DNA from: Peribacillus folii
Lineage (GTDB): Bacteria > Bacillota > Bacilli > Bacillales > DSM-1321
Direction of reading: 5' to 3'
NCBI RefSeq assembly: GCF_030271255.1
Contig: NZ_JASJOM010000003.1
Span: 310,001 to 374,000, forward strand
DNA length: 64,000 nt
How positions within the stretch are numbered: the stretch's first letter is position 1; every line of letters begins with the position of its first letter. Positions 41,228 to 50,072 of the stretch are shown piece after piece. A program made the translations under genes and the position numbers. Under the pieces are notes generated by a model. The model was not told where the DNA came from. It worked only from the letters and a program-made list of their open reading frames with translations, and did no database searches.

Positions 41228-41392
41228 GAATATAAAAATGAAGCTTTTATGGGGTTTTTCCTTTTAACTTCTCACGAAATGCTATATTATAGAAGCTAGA
41301 CAATAATTAATGCGTACAAACCTTGAAATTTACGATGGATAAGTTTTGCTCGGATGTATGGGTAAAAGCTGTTAGGCTTAAGGAGTGTTATC

Positions 41393-42184
41393 GTGGAGAA
41401 TAAAGAATGGTATTTTGAATATGAAATCCAAGTCAACCGCCCTGGTTTATTAGGGGATATTTCATCCTTGCTGGGCATGCTGTCCATCAACATCATTACG
41501 ATAAACGGTGTAGATGAAGGCAGGCGCGGTTTACTTTTAAAAGCGGAAGATAGCCGTAATATAGAAAGATTTGAATCAATCCTCCATACGATGGATACGA
41601 TAAAGGTCATTAAGCTTAGGGAGCCAAAATTACGCGACCGGCTGGCAGTCAGGCATGGCCGTTATATCCAGCGCGATGCGGATGAGAAGAACACCTTTAG
41701 GTTCGTTCGTGATGAGCTAGGCTTGCTTGTCGATTTCCTGGCCGAGCTATTCAAGCAGGAAGGGCATAAATTAATCGGGATACGAGGTATGCCGCGTGTC
41801 GGCAAAACCGAATCGATCGTAGCCTCGAGCGTATGTGCAAACAAAAGATGGTTATTTGTGTCGTCCACCCTTTTAAAGCAGACCATTCGCAGCCAGCTTA
41901 TCGAGGATGAATACAATAATGATAATTTGTTCATTTTAGACGGAATTGTTTCCACTCGCCGAGCAAATGAGCGGCATTGGCAGTTGATTCGTGAAATCAT
42001 GAGGCTTGATGCGGTCAAGGTCATTGAACATCCTGATGTATTTGTCCAAAATACGGAATATACTCTCGAAGACTTTGATTATATTATAGAGCTGCGAAAC
42101 AATCCAGACGAAGAAATAACATATGAAGTTGTCGACCAAAAAGACCAGTTTTCGGGGTCCGATTTTGGTTCCTTTGACTTTTAA
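41393..42184 (+). CDS. ymfK: DUF3388 protein YmfK with N-terminal ACT-like domain
   Basis: The 263-residue protein starts with an ACT-like regulatory domain (EYEIQVNRPGLLGDISSLLGMLSINIITING) and continues with the DUF3388 region (LIGIRGMPRVGKTESIVASSVCANKRW), which has a P-loop-like GMPRVGKTES. The match suggests nucleotide binding, unproven. GTG follows AAGGAGTG. It lies between ymfJ and ymfM as in B. subtilis. Function unknown. Confidence 0.9.
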   Translation: MENKEWYFEYEIQVNRPGLLGDISSLLGMLSINIITINGVDEGRRGLLLKAEDSRNIERFESILHTMDTIKVIKLREPKLRDRLAVRHGRYIQRDADEKNTFRFVRDELGLLVDFLAELFKQEGHKLIGIRGMPRVGKTESIVASSVCANKRWLFVSSTLLKQTIRSQLIEDEYNNDNLFILDGIVSTRRANERHWQLIREIMRLDAVKVIEHPDVFVQNTEYTLEDFDYIIELRNNPDEEITYEVVDQKDQFSGSDFGSFDF

Positions 42185-42202
42185 AATGGCAGGTGTTTTG
42201 AT

Positions 42203-43111
42203 TTGACTGAGTTAGGTAATCGATTAAAGGAAGCTAGGGAAGCCAAGGGCCTTAGCTTAGAAGATTTACAGGAGTTAACGAAGATCCAAAAACGTTACCT
42301 TGTTGGCATTGAAGAAGGAAATTATAGCATGATGCCTGGAAAGTTTTATGTACGGGCATTCATCAAGCAATACTGTGAAGCGGTCGGCCTTGATTCGGAA
42401 GAGATTTTTGAACAATATAAGAGCGAGGTCCCTTCCGTATACAGCGAGGAAATACCGGAACAGCTTTCAAGGGTCCAATCTCGTAAAACACTGCCTGCAG
42501 GAGATTCCAAGGTTGTTGAAATGCTACCGAAGATTTTGGCCGTCGTTTTGGTCATTGGTGCCGCCATCTTAATATATGTGCTGGTATCGAGCTACATGAG
42601 TAAACCGGATACCGCTGATAAAAAGGACGAGAAACAAAGTGAGTCCGTGGACTACGGCAAGAGTGAAGAGTTTGACAAGGAAGAAAAGAATGCAAGCAAG
42701 AAACAGGACGAAGAAAAGCAGCCAGCTTCTTCCGATGAAAAGGATAAAGTTGACCCTGATGCTAAAAAAGATGATGAAAAGAAAGAACAAAAGCTCGCGG
42801 TCATCAGTTCTAGCGGTAAAAATAGCACCTATGAATTGAAAGACACGGATACGTTCAAATTAAAAGTGACATCCACTGGCTCACCTTGGGTTGGCATTAA
42901 AAATGGTGAAGGCAAATTGCTTTACCAGGGCACCATCGACAAGGGAAAGAGTGAGGAAATTGATTTCACCAATGAAAAGGAAGCTGTCATCAATATAGGC
43001 AGGGCCTATGAAACTGATATTTATGTGAATGATGAGAAGCTGGAGTATTCCATTTCACCAACTGAAGTGAATACGCAATTGGTCACGATACAATTTACGA
43101 AAGCCGAATAG
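42203..43111 (+). CDS. ymfM: RodZ-like helix-turn-helix membrane protein YmfM
   Basis: The 302-residue protein has an N-terminal xre-type HTH (about 1-70: LGNRLKEAREAKGLSLEDLQELT, YVRAFIKQYCEAVGLD), one membrane helix (about 110-132: ILAVVLVIGAAILIYVLV), a long Lys/Asp/Glu linker and a C-terminal DUF4115 beta domain (SSGKNSTYELKDTDTFKLKV). This is the RodZ layout: an MreB-linked cell-shape protein. TTG start with AGGTG upstream. In front of pgsA, as usual in Bacillus. Confidence 0.92.
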   Translation: MTELGNRLKEAREAKGLSLEDLQELTKIQKRYLVGIEEGNYSMMPGKFYVRAFIKQYCEAVGLDSEEIFEQYKSEVPSVYSEEIPEQLSRVQSRKTLPAGDSKVVEMLPKILAVVLVIGAAILIYVLVSSYMSKPDTADKKDEKQSESVDYGKSEEFDKEEKNASKKQDEEKQPASSDEKDKVDPDAKKDDEKKEQKLAVISSSGKNSTYELKDTDTFKLKVTSTGSPWVGIKNGEGKLLYQGTIDKGKSEEIDFTNEKEAVINIGRAYETDIYVNDEKLEYSISPTEVNTQLVTIQFTKAE

Positions 43112-43135
43112 TCATCTTATAGATGACTATTTTTT
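43108..43135 (+). terminator. Terminator overlapping the ymfM stop
   Basis: ATAGTCATC (43108-43116) includes the stop codon and pairs perfectly with GATGACTAT (43122-43130); five T bases follow. Confidence 0.85.
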
Positions 43136-43217
43136 CTCTAAAGATATAAAGCACGGTTTAGGCACAGCCGGCATATAAGGCTGGGTTTTGAGTTAAAGTA
43201 TACATATATGCATCAAG

Positions 43218-43274
43218 ATGGCCCATCGCCATATTTTTAGATATATAACGCATTGACCTGCCCCGAGGGGCAGG
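43218..43274 (+). other. Hairpins in the pgsA leader
   Basis: ATGGC/GCCAT (43218-43222, 43228-43232) with a T-run after it looks like a weak terminator. Close behind, CCTGCCCC-GA-GGGGCAGG (43257-43274) is a compact palindrome about 10 bases before the pgsA ribosome site. Roles unknown. Confidence 0.5.
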
Positions 43275-43297
43275 CGTGAATTTTGGAGGTAAATGTT

Positions 43298-43882
43298 TTG
43301 AATCTGCCTAATAAGATTACAGTAGCAAGAATTTGCTTAATACCGGTTTTTTTAATCATCATGCTCGTACCTTTCTCATGGGGGACGCTGACATGGGGGG
43401 GGCATAGCTTGCCAATTGCACATTTGGCTGGAGCACTTCTCTTCATAATCGCTTCCACGACGGATTGGATCGATGGACATTTTGCAAGGAAATATAATCT
43501 GATTACCGACTTAGGGAAGTTCCTGGATCCTTTGGCCGATAAGCTTCTTGTTTCGGCTGCCCTGATTGTTTTGGTCGACTTGGATTTGATGTACGGACAA
43601 TCTTGGATTGCCATCGTCATCATAAGCCGTGAGTTCGCTGTGACGGGACTGCGTCTGGTACTTGCCGGCACGGGAGAAGTCGTAGCGGCGAACCAGCTTG
43701 GAAAAATTAAAACGTGGGCGCAAATTGTTGCGATTTCAGCATTATTGCTGCATAACCTTCCATTTGCCCTCCTTTCACTTCCGTTTGCCAATCTTGCATT
43801 ATGGATTGCATTAATCTTCACGATATGGTCCGGCTTGGATTATTTCGTCAAGAACAAACAAGTATTTGTTAATTCTAAGTAA
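43298..43882 (+). CDS. pgsA: Phosphatidylglycerophosphate synthase
   Basis: PgsA transfers glycerol 3-phosphate to CDP-diacylglycerol, the committed step to phosphatidylglycerol. The 194-residue membrane protein carries the CDP-alcohol phosphotransferase motif DGx2ARx8Gx3Dx3D (DWIDGHFARKYNL, then DLGKFLDPLADK, near residues 55-80) and several hydrophobic helices. I place the start at TTG 43298, seven bases after GGAGG and in line with MNLPNKIT; the in-frame TTG at 43283 overlaps the ribosome site. Confidence 0.95.
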   Translation: MNLPNKITVARICLIPVFLIIMLVPFSWGTLTWGGHSLPIAHLAGALLFIIASTTDWIDGHFARKYNLITDLGKFLDPLADKLLVSAALIVLVDLDLMYGQSWIAIVIISREFAVTGLRLVLAGTGEVVAANQLGKIKTWAQIVAISALLLHNLPFALLSLPFANLALWIALIFTIWSGLDYFVKNKQVFVNSK

Positions 43883-43905
43883 AACGGATGGGTGGTCATG
43901 TAAAG

Positions 43906-45138
43906 ATGGATGCAGAAATCATTGCAGTAGGTTCCGAGCTACTTTTAGGACAAATCAATAACACTAATGGGAGGTTTCTATCACAGCAGTTTGCCCAAAT
44001 GGGAATCAATGTTTTTTACCATACGGTGGTAGGTGATAATGACCGTCGTTTGCAGCAAGCAATCGAGATTGCGGAATCAAGGGCGAATCTGATTGTCTTT
44101 ACTGGTGGGCTGGGACCCACCAAGGATGATTTAACGAAGGAAACGATTGCTCGGCATATTGGCAAGAAGCTCGTTTTTAACGATGATGCCCTTAAATCCA
44201 TCGAAGCTTACTTTCAAAAACGGGAGCGGCCAATGACGGAAAATAACAAAAAGCAGGCCCTCGTTTTAGAAGGCAGTGAGGTGTTGGCAAACGATCATGG
44301 CATGGCACCGGGAATGGTCTTGTCCAAATCCGGGATTACATATATGCTTCTCCCCGGACCTCCTAGTGAAATGGAACCGATGTTTTTAAGTTATGGCTAT
44401 GAATCGATCATGAATAAATTGGATAAGCATGAACGAATCGATTCGAAAGTACTCCGGTTTTTTGGCATCGGTGAAGCGGAATTGGAAACGGTGATAGAGG
44501 ATCTTCTTGTCAATCAAACGAATCCGACGATTGCACCGCTTGCTGCCGAAGGTGAAGTGACGTTAAGGATTACTGCGAAGGACTCGTCCAAACAAAAATG
44601 CGAAGAGCTCATTTTAGCCGCGGAAAAAGAAATCCTGGACAGGGTCGGACGGTTTCATTACGGAAATGACAATACTTCGCTCATCAAGGAACTTGTAAAA
44701 GAATTAACGGTCCGCAAACTTTCGATCGCGGCTGCAGAAAGCCTGACCGGCGGGATGTTTCAGGAACAGCTGACAACCATTCCGGGTGCCGGTAAAGTCT
44801 TTAAGGGCGGCATCGTCAGTTATACGAATGAGGCGAAGTCGACTGTACTTGGCGTCAGCGAAGCGCTCATTTCCGAGCATGGTGTTGTCAGCGGTGAATG
44901 TTCAAAGGAGATGGCTTCCAATGTCCGGAAAATGCATGATGCGGACATAGGCATAAGCTTTACGGGTGTTGCAGGTCCTGATGAACAAGAAGGAAAGCCT
45001 GTTGGCACCGTATTCATTGGCATCTCATATCGGGATGGAAAAACTGATTGCAAAGAGCTGAATCTCTCAGGCAGCAGGGAGCAGAATCGCATTAGAAGTG
45101 TGAAATACGGCTGCCATTACTTGCTGAAGGATTTGTGA
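43906..45138 (+). CDS. cinA: CinA, nicotinamide-nucleotide amidase / competence-damage protein
   Basis: The 410 residues combine a MoaB/MogA-like N-terminal domain (AEIIAVGSELLLGQINNTN, FTGGLGPTKDDLT, MLLPGPPSEMEPM) with a C-terminal PncC-type NMN deamidase domain (SIAAAESLTGGMFQEQL, FTGVAGPDEQEGKPVGTVFIGI). It is thought to recycle pyridine nucleotides and is co-expressed with recA in several Gram-positives. ATG 43906 with GGGTGG upstream fits; the in-frame ATG 43888 has no ribosome site. A terminator and a long palindrome separate it from recA. Confidence 0.94.
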   Translation: MDAEIIAVGSELLLGQINNTNGRFLSQQFAQMGINVFYHTVVGDNDRRLQQAIEIAESRANLIVFTGGLGPTKDDLTKETIARHIGKKLVFNDDALKSIEAYFQKRERPMTENNKKQALVLEGSEVLANDHGMAPGMVLSKSGITYMLLPGPPSEMEPMFLSYGYESIMNKLDKHERIDSKVLRFFGIGEAELETVIEDLLVNQTNPTIAPLAAEGEVTLRITAKDSSKQKCEELILAAEKEILDRVGRFHYGNDNTSLIKELVKELTVRKLSIAAAESLTGGMFQEQLTTIPGAGKVFKGGIVSYTNEAKSTVLGVSEALISEHGVVSGECSKEMASNVRKMHDADIGISFTGVAGPDEQEGKPVGTVFIGISYRDGKTDCKELNLSGSREQNRIRSVKYGCHYLLKDL

Positions 45139-45438
45139 ATGAGGAACCAGGGCTATAAAATCCCTGCTCATTTTGAGACAAAGGGGGTCCGGAATATTCC
45201 GGACCCCCTTTGAAATTCAACTTTTTGCCTAACTTCCTATCAAGGATGTGATGAGGCGTCGCTCATTGGGCGTCCTGTCTTTGAATACCCAGTTCAAGGT
45301 GTTTGCTTCATGAAAAAATGGGGAAAAAGAAAATAGTTAATTCCATGATTTAGCATTACTATGCCCGAACAGGAATGAAAAAGAATTTTCCCCTAAGGGA
45401 AAATGCATGTTTACGAAGAATATTGGAAAAGAAAAAAA
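45139..45438 (+). other. cinA-recA gap: terminator, 34-bp perfect palindrome and further stem
   Basis: A terminator stem (TGAG...CAGGG with CCCTG-CTCA, 45140-45170) is followed by four T bases. Then comes a 34-bp perfect palindrome (45179-45212; half-site starts CAAAGGGGGTCCGG) without a T-run. ATTTTCCC/GGGAAAAT (45385-45404) is a third stem. The rest is AT-rich with no supported gene. Confidence 0.7.
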
Positions 45439-45490
45439 CGAATGAATGTTCGACTTTTTGCTTGGCAAAATAGAAAAAAGAGTATATAGT
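45439..45490 (+). promoter_or_regulatory. recA promoter and LexA (SOS) box
   Basis: CGAATGAATGTTCG (45439-45452) fits the Bacillus LexA box with one change in GAACnnnnGTTC, the same GAAT...GTTC form I recall for B. subtilis recA. It is followed by TTGGCA (45462-45467), 17 bases and TATAGT (45485-45490). The box abuts the -35, as expected for repression by LexA. Confidence 0.8.
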
Positions 45491-45600
45491 AAAGATAGGT
45501 TTTGAGACAAGATACAAACATCGGTCTCAAAGAAATTTGCTATCGTAAGAGCATCATTAATCGGATCAGCCGATTATTTGAATATAGAGGAGGAAACAGA

Positions 45601-46644
45601 GTGAGTGATCGTCAAGCGGCTTTAGATATGGCTTTAAAACAAATTGAAAAACAGTTTGGTAAAGGTTCCATCATGAAACTTGGAGAACAGTCTGATCGAA
45701 GGATTTCAACGGTTTCAAGCGGTTCATTGGCATTGGATGTTGCGTTGGGAGTGGGCGGATATCCAAGGGGACGGGTCATTGAGATATACGGACCTGAAAG
45801 TTCAGGTAAAACGACTGTTGCATTGCATGCCATCGCAGAAGTACAAAAGACCGGGGGTACTGCTGCATTCATCGATGCCGAGCATGCATTGGATCCAGCA
45901 TATTCAGAGAAACTTGGTGTGAACATCGATGAGTTACTGCTTTCACAGCCTGATACAGGTGAACAAGCCTTGGAAATCGCTGAAGCGTTAGTTCGCAGTG
46001 GAGCGGTTGACATCCTTGTCATTGACTCAGTTGCAGCTCTTGTTCCGAAAGCTGAAATCGAAGGTGAAATGGGGGATTCCCATATGGGTCTGCAAGCCCG
46101 TATGATGTCCCAGGCATTAAGGAAACTATCCGGTGCCATTAATAAATCAAATACCATCGCCATTTTCATTAACCAGGTCCGTGAAAAAATCGGGGTTATG
46201 TTCGGGAATCCGGAAACGACTCCTGGAGGCCGGGCATTGAAGTTCTATTCGACTGTACGTCTGGAAGTGCGCCGTGCGGAACAATTAAAACAAGGCAATG
46301 AGATCGTCGGTAACAAAACCAAAATCAAAGTTGTGAAAAACAAAGTTGCACCGCCATTCCGTCAAGCGGAAGTTGATATCATGTATGGCCAAGGCATTTC
46401 GCAGGAAGGTGAAATCATTGATATGGGTGCAGAACTTGACATCGTCCTTAAAAGCGGTTCATGGTATTCTTACAATGATGAACGCGTTGGCCAAGGGCGG
46501 GAAAATGCGAAATTGTTCTTGAAGGAAAATCAAGACATAGCTCAGGAGATTTCCCAGAAAATCAGGGATCATTATAATCTTGATGGAGAGCATGAGCTGC
46601 CAGCAGAGGATGCGGACGAGGAACAGTTTGAACTACTTGATTGA
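45601..46644 (+). CDS. recA: Recombinase RecA
   Basis: RecA drives homologous recombination and LexA self-cleavage in SOS. The 347 residues show [13 protein letters not shown], Walker [10 protein letters not shown] (about 64-72), [20 protein letters not shown] (Walker B), the L2 region [18 protein letters not shown] and a C-terminal acidic tail. GTG 45601 has GAGGAGG 5-6 bases upstream; an in-frame start 99 bases earlier lies in the structured leader and is rejected. It is its own transcription unit with SOS box and terminator. Confidence 0.98.
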   Translation: MSDRQAALDMALKQIEKQFGKGSIMKLGEQSDRRISTVSSGSLALDVALGVGGYPRGRVIEIYGPESSGKTTVALHAIAEVQKTGGTAAFIDAEHALDPAYSEKLGVNIDELLLSQPDTGEQALEIAEALVRSGAVDILVIDSVAALVPKAEIEGEMGDSHMGLQARMMSQALRKLSGAINKSNTIAIFINQVREKIGVMFGNPETTPGGRALKFYSTVRLEVRRAEQLKQGNEIVGNKTKIKVVKNKVAPPFRQAEVDIMYGQGISQEGEIIDMGAELDIVLKSGSWYSYNDERVGQGRENAKLFLKENQDIAQEISQKIRDHYNLDGEHELPAEDADEEQFELLD

Positions 46645-46650
46645 TGCTAG

Positions 46651-46684
46651 GAAAAGGCCTGAGCTTATATGCTTGGGCCTTTTC
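46651..46684 (+). terminator. Terminator after recA
   Basis: GAAAAGGCCTGAGC (46651-46664) pairs with GCTTGGGCCTTTTC (46671-46684) with one wobble; the right arm supplies the T-run. Confidence 0.9.
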
Positions 46685-46997
46685 TATAAAATCCTGAATT
46701 GGAAGGTGCGGAATTTTCAGCGAATTCAGTGTCTATAAAGTGCATTTCCGTCTCCTTCCATAAAGGATGCTGCGCTTTCCTGGGGTGTATATTTAAGAAA
46801 ACTTGAATAATCATTGATACATAAGGGACAAACGCTTGACAATAAAAATTCTCAACTATACAATTAATATGTATATTTTACAATTTTTCAAACTAAAATT
46901 TTGAAAATTAAGTGCTGTATATTGAATTTATGTGCAATGTACTTGCCGACAGTTCAACATTTTATGTAAAAAGTTCATAGCAAGGGGAGGTGAAACG
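46685..46997 (+). promoter_or_regulatory. rny promoter and leader
   Basis: A near-consensus promoter TTGACA (46836-46841), 17 bases, TACAAT (46859-46864) lies about 130 bases before rny. The leader contains an AT-rich stem (AATTTTTCAAA with TTTTGAAAATT). B. subtilis carries pbpX between recA and rny; here I see no gene in the gap. Confidence 0.8.
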
Positions 46998-48557
46998 ATG
47001 GAACCCATGACAATCATCTTCACTTTGCTTGGCCTAATCGTCGGTGCAGTTGTTGGTTATTTTATTCACAAATCAAAATTTGAGAGTAAAATAGCAGGGG
47101 CAAAGGGCTCTGCAGAACACATCCTTGAGGATGCAAAACGTGAAGCGGAAGCACTTAAGAAAGAAGCTCTATTGGAAGCAAAAGATGAAATTCATAAGGT
47201 TCGTTCAGAATCTGATCGGGAATCCCGTGAAAGAAGGAATGAATTACAAAAACAAGAAAATCGGTTATTGCAAAGAGAAGAGAATCTTGACCGTAAGGAT
47301 GATACGTTGAATAAACGTGAAAGCCTTTTGGAGAAAAAGGAAGATTCTCTAAACCAAAGACAACAGCATATTGAAGAGATGGAAAGCAAAGTGGACGAGA
47401 CGGTTCGTAAGCAGCAAACAGAGCTTGAACGTGTTTCAGGTTTAACTCGTGAAGAAGCTAAAGCAATCATTATAGACCGAATGGAAAACGAGCTGGCTCA
47501 TGATGTAGCGCTTATGATCAAAGAAAGTGATACCCGTGCCAAAGAAGAAGCTGATAAAAAAGCAAAAGAAGTTCTTTCTCTTGCGATTCAGCGTTGTGCG
47601 GCTGATCATGTTGCAGAGACCACCGTTTCTGTAGTGAATCTTCCAAACGATGAAATGAAAGGACGGATAATCGGACGTGAAGGACGCAATATCCGGACGC
47701 TAGAAACGCTAACAGGTATTGACCTTATTATTGATGATACTCCTGAAGCTGTCATTTTATCTGGATTTGATCCAATTAGACGTGAGACGGCACGCTTGGC
47801 TCTTGAAAAACTGGTTCAGGATGGACGGATCCATCCGGCTCGAATTGAAGAAATGGTTGACAAAGCAAGACGTGAGGTGGATGAACATATCCGTGAAATT
47901 GGTGAACAAACAACTTTCGAAGTTGGCGTTCACGGTCTCCATCCAGACCTTATCAAGATACTTGGACGTTTGAAGTTCCGTACCAGTTACGGGCAAAATG
48001 TGCTCAAGCACTCCATCGAAGTGGCACAGCTATCAGGATTGCTGGCTGCTGAGCTTGGAGAGGATGAAGTTCTTGCCCGCCGTGCCGGTTTATTGCATGA
48101 TATTGGTAAAGCGATCGATCACGAGGTGGAAGGCAGTCACGTTGAAATCGGCGTGGAATTGGCAACTAAGTATAAAGAGCATCCTACTGTCATTAACAGC
48201 ATCGCTTCACATCATGGCGATACGGAGCCAACCTCCATTATTTCCGTGCTTGTTGCAGCCGCTGATGCATTATCAGCTGCAAGGCCTGGCGCCAGAAGTG
48301 AAACGCTTGAGAATTACATTAGAAGACTTGAAAAGCTTGAGGAGATTTCCGAATCATATGATGGAGTGGAAAAATCATTTGCGATTCAAGCCGGACGTGA
48401 AGTGCGGATTCTAGTGAAGCCGGAGCAAATAGATGATCTCTCGGCCCATCGACTCGCACGTGATATCCGGAAACGGATTGAAGAAGAGCTCGATTATCCA
48501 GGACATATAAAAGTAACGGTCATCCGTGAAACAAGAGCGGTCGAATACGCTAAATAA
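46998..48557 (+). CDS. rny: Ribonuclease Y
   Basis: RNase Y is the membrane-anchored endoribonuclease that starts decay of many mRNAs. The 519 residues have an N-terminal membrane helix ([20 protein letters not shown]), a long coiled coil (about 30-200), a KH domain ([29 protein letters not shown]) and the HD metal domain ([18 protein letters not shown], near residue 367) with [33 protein letters not shown] 46998 with GGGGAGGTGA upstream; the in-frame TTG/ATG region from 46932 is not used. Strong promoter and terminator. Confidence 0.97.
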   Translation: MEPMTIIFTLLGLIVGAVVGYFIHKSKFESKIAGAKGSAEHILEDAKREAEALKKEALLEAKDEIHKVRSESDRESRERRNELQKQENRLLQREENLDRKDDTLNKRESLLEKKEDSLNQRQQHIEEMESKVDETVRKQQTELERVSGLTREEAKAIIIDRMENELAHDVALMIKESDTRAKEEADKKAKEVLSLAIQRCAADHVAETTVSVVNLPNDEMKGRIIGREGRNIRTLETLTGIDLIIDDTPEAVILSGFDPIRRETARLALEKLVQDGRIHPARIEEMVDKARREVDEHIREIGEQTTFEVGVHGLHPDLIKILGRLKFRTSYGQNVLKHSIEVAQLSGLLAAELGEDEVLARRAGLLHDIGKAIDHEVEGSHVEIGVELATKYKEHPTVINSIASHHGDTEPTSIISVLVAAADALSAARPGARSETLENYIRRLEKLEEISESYDGVEKSFAIQAGREVRILVKPEQIDDLSAHRLARDIRKRIEEELDYPGHIKVTVIRETRAVEYAK

Positions 48558-48570
48558 ATGTATCGAAGAA

Positions 48571-48605
48571 AAAGCGAAGAGGTGCAAACCACTTCGCTTT
48601 TTTTT
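48571..48605 (+). terminator. Terminator after rny
   Basis: AAAGCGAAG-A-GGT pairs with ACC-A-CTTCGCTTT around GCAA (one A-A mismatch); about eight T bases follow. Confidence 0.85.
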
Positions 48606-48645
48606 AGTTTCTATAGGATGCAGGTCCGGTAATCACGTGATGGTA

Positions 48646-48654
48646 TGTTACAAT
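48646..48654 (+). promoter_or_regulatory. Extended -10 promoter of ymdB
   Basis: TGT precedes TACAAT (48649-48654), an extended -10; no -35 is clear. It is 54 bases before ymdB. Confidence 0.4.
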
Positions 48655-48707
48655 ACATACGTGAATATTGTAATCATGAGAAATGTGAATTCAGAAAGGG
48701 TTTTACA

Positions 48708-49502
48708 ATGAAACTGCTATTTATTGGAGATGTCGTAGGGTCTCCAGGTCGTGAAATGGTCCAAGAATACCTTCCAAAACTGAAGGAAAAGCATCGGCCG
48801 CATATTACGGTCATCAATGGGGAAAATGCGGCAAGTGGCCGAGGGATTACGGAAAAGATTTACCGGAATTTTTTGGAGTGGGGAGCACAGGCAGTGACAA
48901 TGGGCAACCATACTTGGGATAATCGCGATATATTCAATTTCATTGATGATGCGAAATACCTCGTCCGTCCTGCAAACTTTCCAGAAGGTGTACCAGGAGA
49001 AGGAATTAAATTTTTAAGATTTAACCAGCAAGAAATAGCGGTCATCAATTTACAAGCAAGAACGTTCATGCCGGATTTGGATTGTCCGTTCAAAAAAGCG
49101 GAAGAACTCGTTTCGATGGCCCTCAAAAGGACATCGATCATCTTTGTCGATTTTCATGGTGAAGCCACAAGCGAAAAACAGGCCATGGGTTGGTTCCTTG
49201 ACGGCAAGGTAACAGCCGTTGTAGGGACGCATACACATGTTCAAACAGCCGATAACCGCATATTGCCCGCCGGCACAGCATACATATCGGATGTGGGTAT
49301 GACAGGGCCGTATGATGGCATCCTTGGCATGGAAAGAAGCGCAGTCATCCACCGGTTCCTTACAAGCCTGCCGGTTCGTTTTGAAGTGCCTAAGGAAGGC
49401 AGGGCCCTTTTAAGCGCGGTCCTCCTGGATATTGACGATAAGACAGGAAAGGCAAAAAAAATAGATAGGATCCTCATTAATGAAGATCATCCCTATAATT
49501 AA
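48708..49502 (+). CDS. ymdB: YmdB family metallophosphoesterase
   Basis: YmdB is a calcineurin-like phosphodiesterase that affects the choice between biofilm and motility in B. subtilis. The 264 residues show metal-ligand motifs GDVVGSPGR at the N-terminus, NGENAASGRG, TMGNHTWDN, FVDFHGEATSEKQAMG and VGTHTHVQTADNRILP. I chose ATG 48708 with AGAAAGGG upstream; the in-frame start at 48645 overlaps the promoter. It follows rny directly, the usual order. Confidence 0.95.
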   Translation: MKLLFIGDVVGSPGREMVQEYLPKLKEKHRPHITVINGENAASGRGITEKIYRNFLEWGAQAVTMGNHTWDNRDIFNFIDDAKYLVRPANFPEGVPGEGIKFLRFNQQEIAVINLQARTFMPDLDCPFKKAEELVSMALKRTSIIFVDFHGEATSEKQAMGWFLDGKVTAVVGTHTHVQTADNRILPAGTAYISDVGMTGPYDGILGMERSAVIHRFLTSLPVRFEVPKEGRALLSAVLLDIDDKTGKAKKIDRILINEDHPYN

Positions 49503-49513
49503 TAATTAACTGA

Positions 49514-49550
49514 AATGGATGGACAGCAAATGCTGTCCATCCATTTTTTT
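49514..49550 (+). terminator. Terminator after ymdB
   Basis: AATGGATGGACAGCA pairs with TGCTGTCCATCCATT, 15 bp with a two-base loop; T-run follows. Confidence 0.9.
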
Positions 49551-49688
49551 AATCAAAATGAATCTTGATGGACAATCCCGGTTTTCTTTGTCATACAAGT
49601 TTTACTTAATGAATATAGTAGCAGTGGAAAGTGTTCTAACTATTGAGCCATAAATCATAATCGGCAGGGAAGACAAGGAGGACTAGGA

Positions 49689-49949
49689 ATGGAAATATTA
49701 AAGGTTTCAGCAAAATCTAATCCTAATTCTGTAGCAGGCGCACTAGCGGGAGTGCTCAGGGAAAGAGGAGCAGCCGAAATTCAAGCTATCGGTGCAGGTG
49801 CGTTAAATCAAGCCGTCAAGGCAGTAGCAATCGCAAGAGGATTCGTCGCACCTAGTGGAGTCGACTTGATTTGTATTCCTGCCTTTACAGATATACTTAT
49901 TGATGGCGAAGAACGAACGGCTATAAAATTGATCATTGAACCAAGATAA
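49689..49949 (+). CDS. spoVS: Stage V sporulation protein S
   Basis: SpoVS is a small Alba-like protein needed for spore development past stage V. Its 86 residues (MEILKVSAKSNPNSVAGALAG, AAEIQAIGAGALNQAVKAVAIARG, FTDILIDGEERTAIKLIIEPR) are almost invariant across Bacillus. AAGGAGG precedes ATG. B. subtilis spoVS uses sigma-H; ATGAATAT about 80 bases upstream resembles a sigma-H -10, but the -35 is poor. A terminator-like stem ends with six T bases (to 49998). Confidence 0.97.
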   Translation: MEILKVSAKSNPNSVAGALAGVLRERGAAEIQAIGAGALNQAVKAVAIARGFVAPSGVDLICIPAFTDILIDGEERTAIKLIIEPR

Positions 49950-49955
49950 CTTCAT

Positions 49956-49998
49956 GAAGAGGTGTCCTGTTTGTCCATTGGCGAGCAGGCTCTTTTTT
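49956..49998 (+). terminator. Terminator after spoVS
   Basis: CCTGTT (49966-49971) pairs with AGCAGG (49984-49989), with AGAG/CTCT outside; six T bases follow. Stem is imperfect. Confidence 0.6.
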
Positions 49999-50072
49999 GT
50001 CCTTAATGACGGGAAGCACGGTTGGTTATATAATGGGGAATATAGGAAATGTAAGAATGAAGGGGGATTACG

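Noticed and set aside
43237-43821. 194-codon - strand ORF opposite pgsA
   Set aside because: It is the complement of a clear membrane enzyme, with no ribosome site and shadow-like composition.
45502-45600. N-terminal extension of recA
   Set aside because: It starts right after the -10 box in the structured leader. GTG 45601 has GAGGAGG and matches other RecA starts.
45612-46169. 185-codon - strand ORF inside recA
   Set aside because: Antisense shadow of a highly conserved gene, without a ribosome site.
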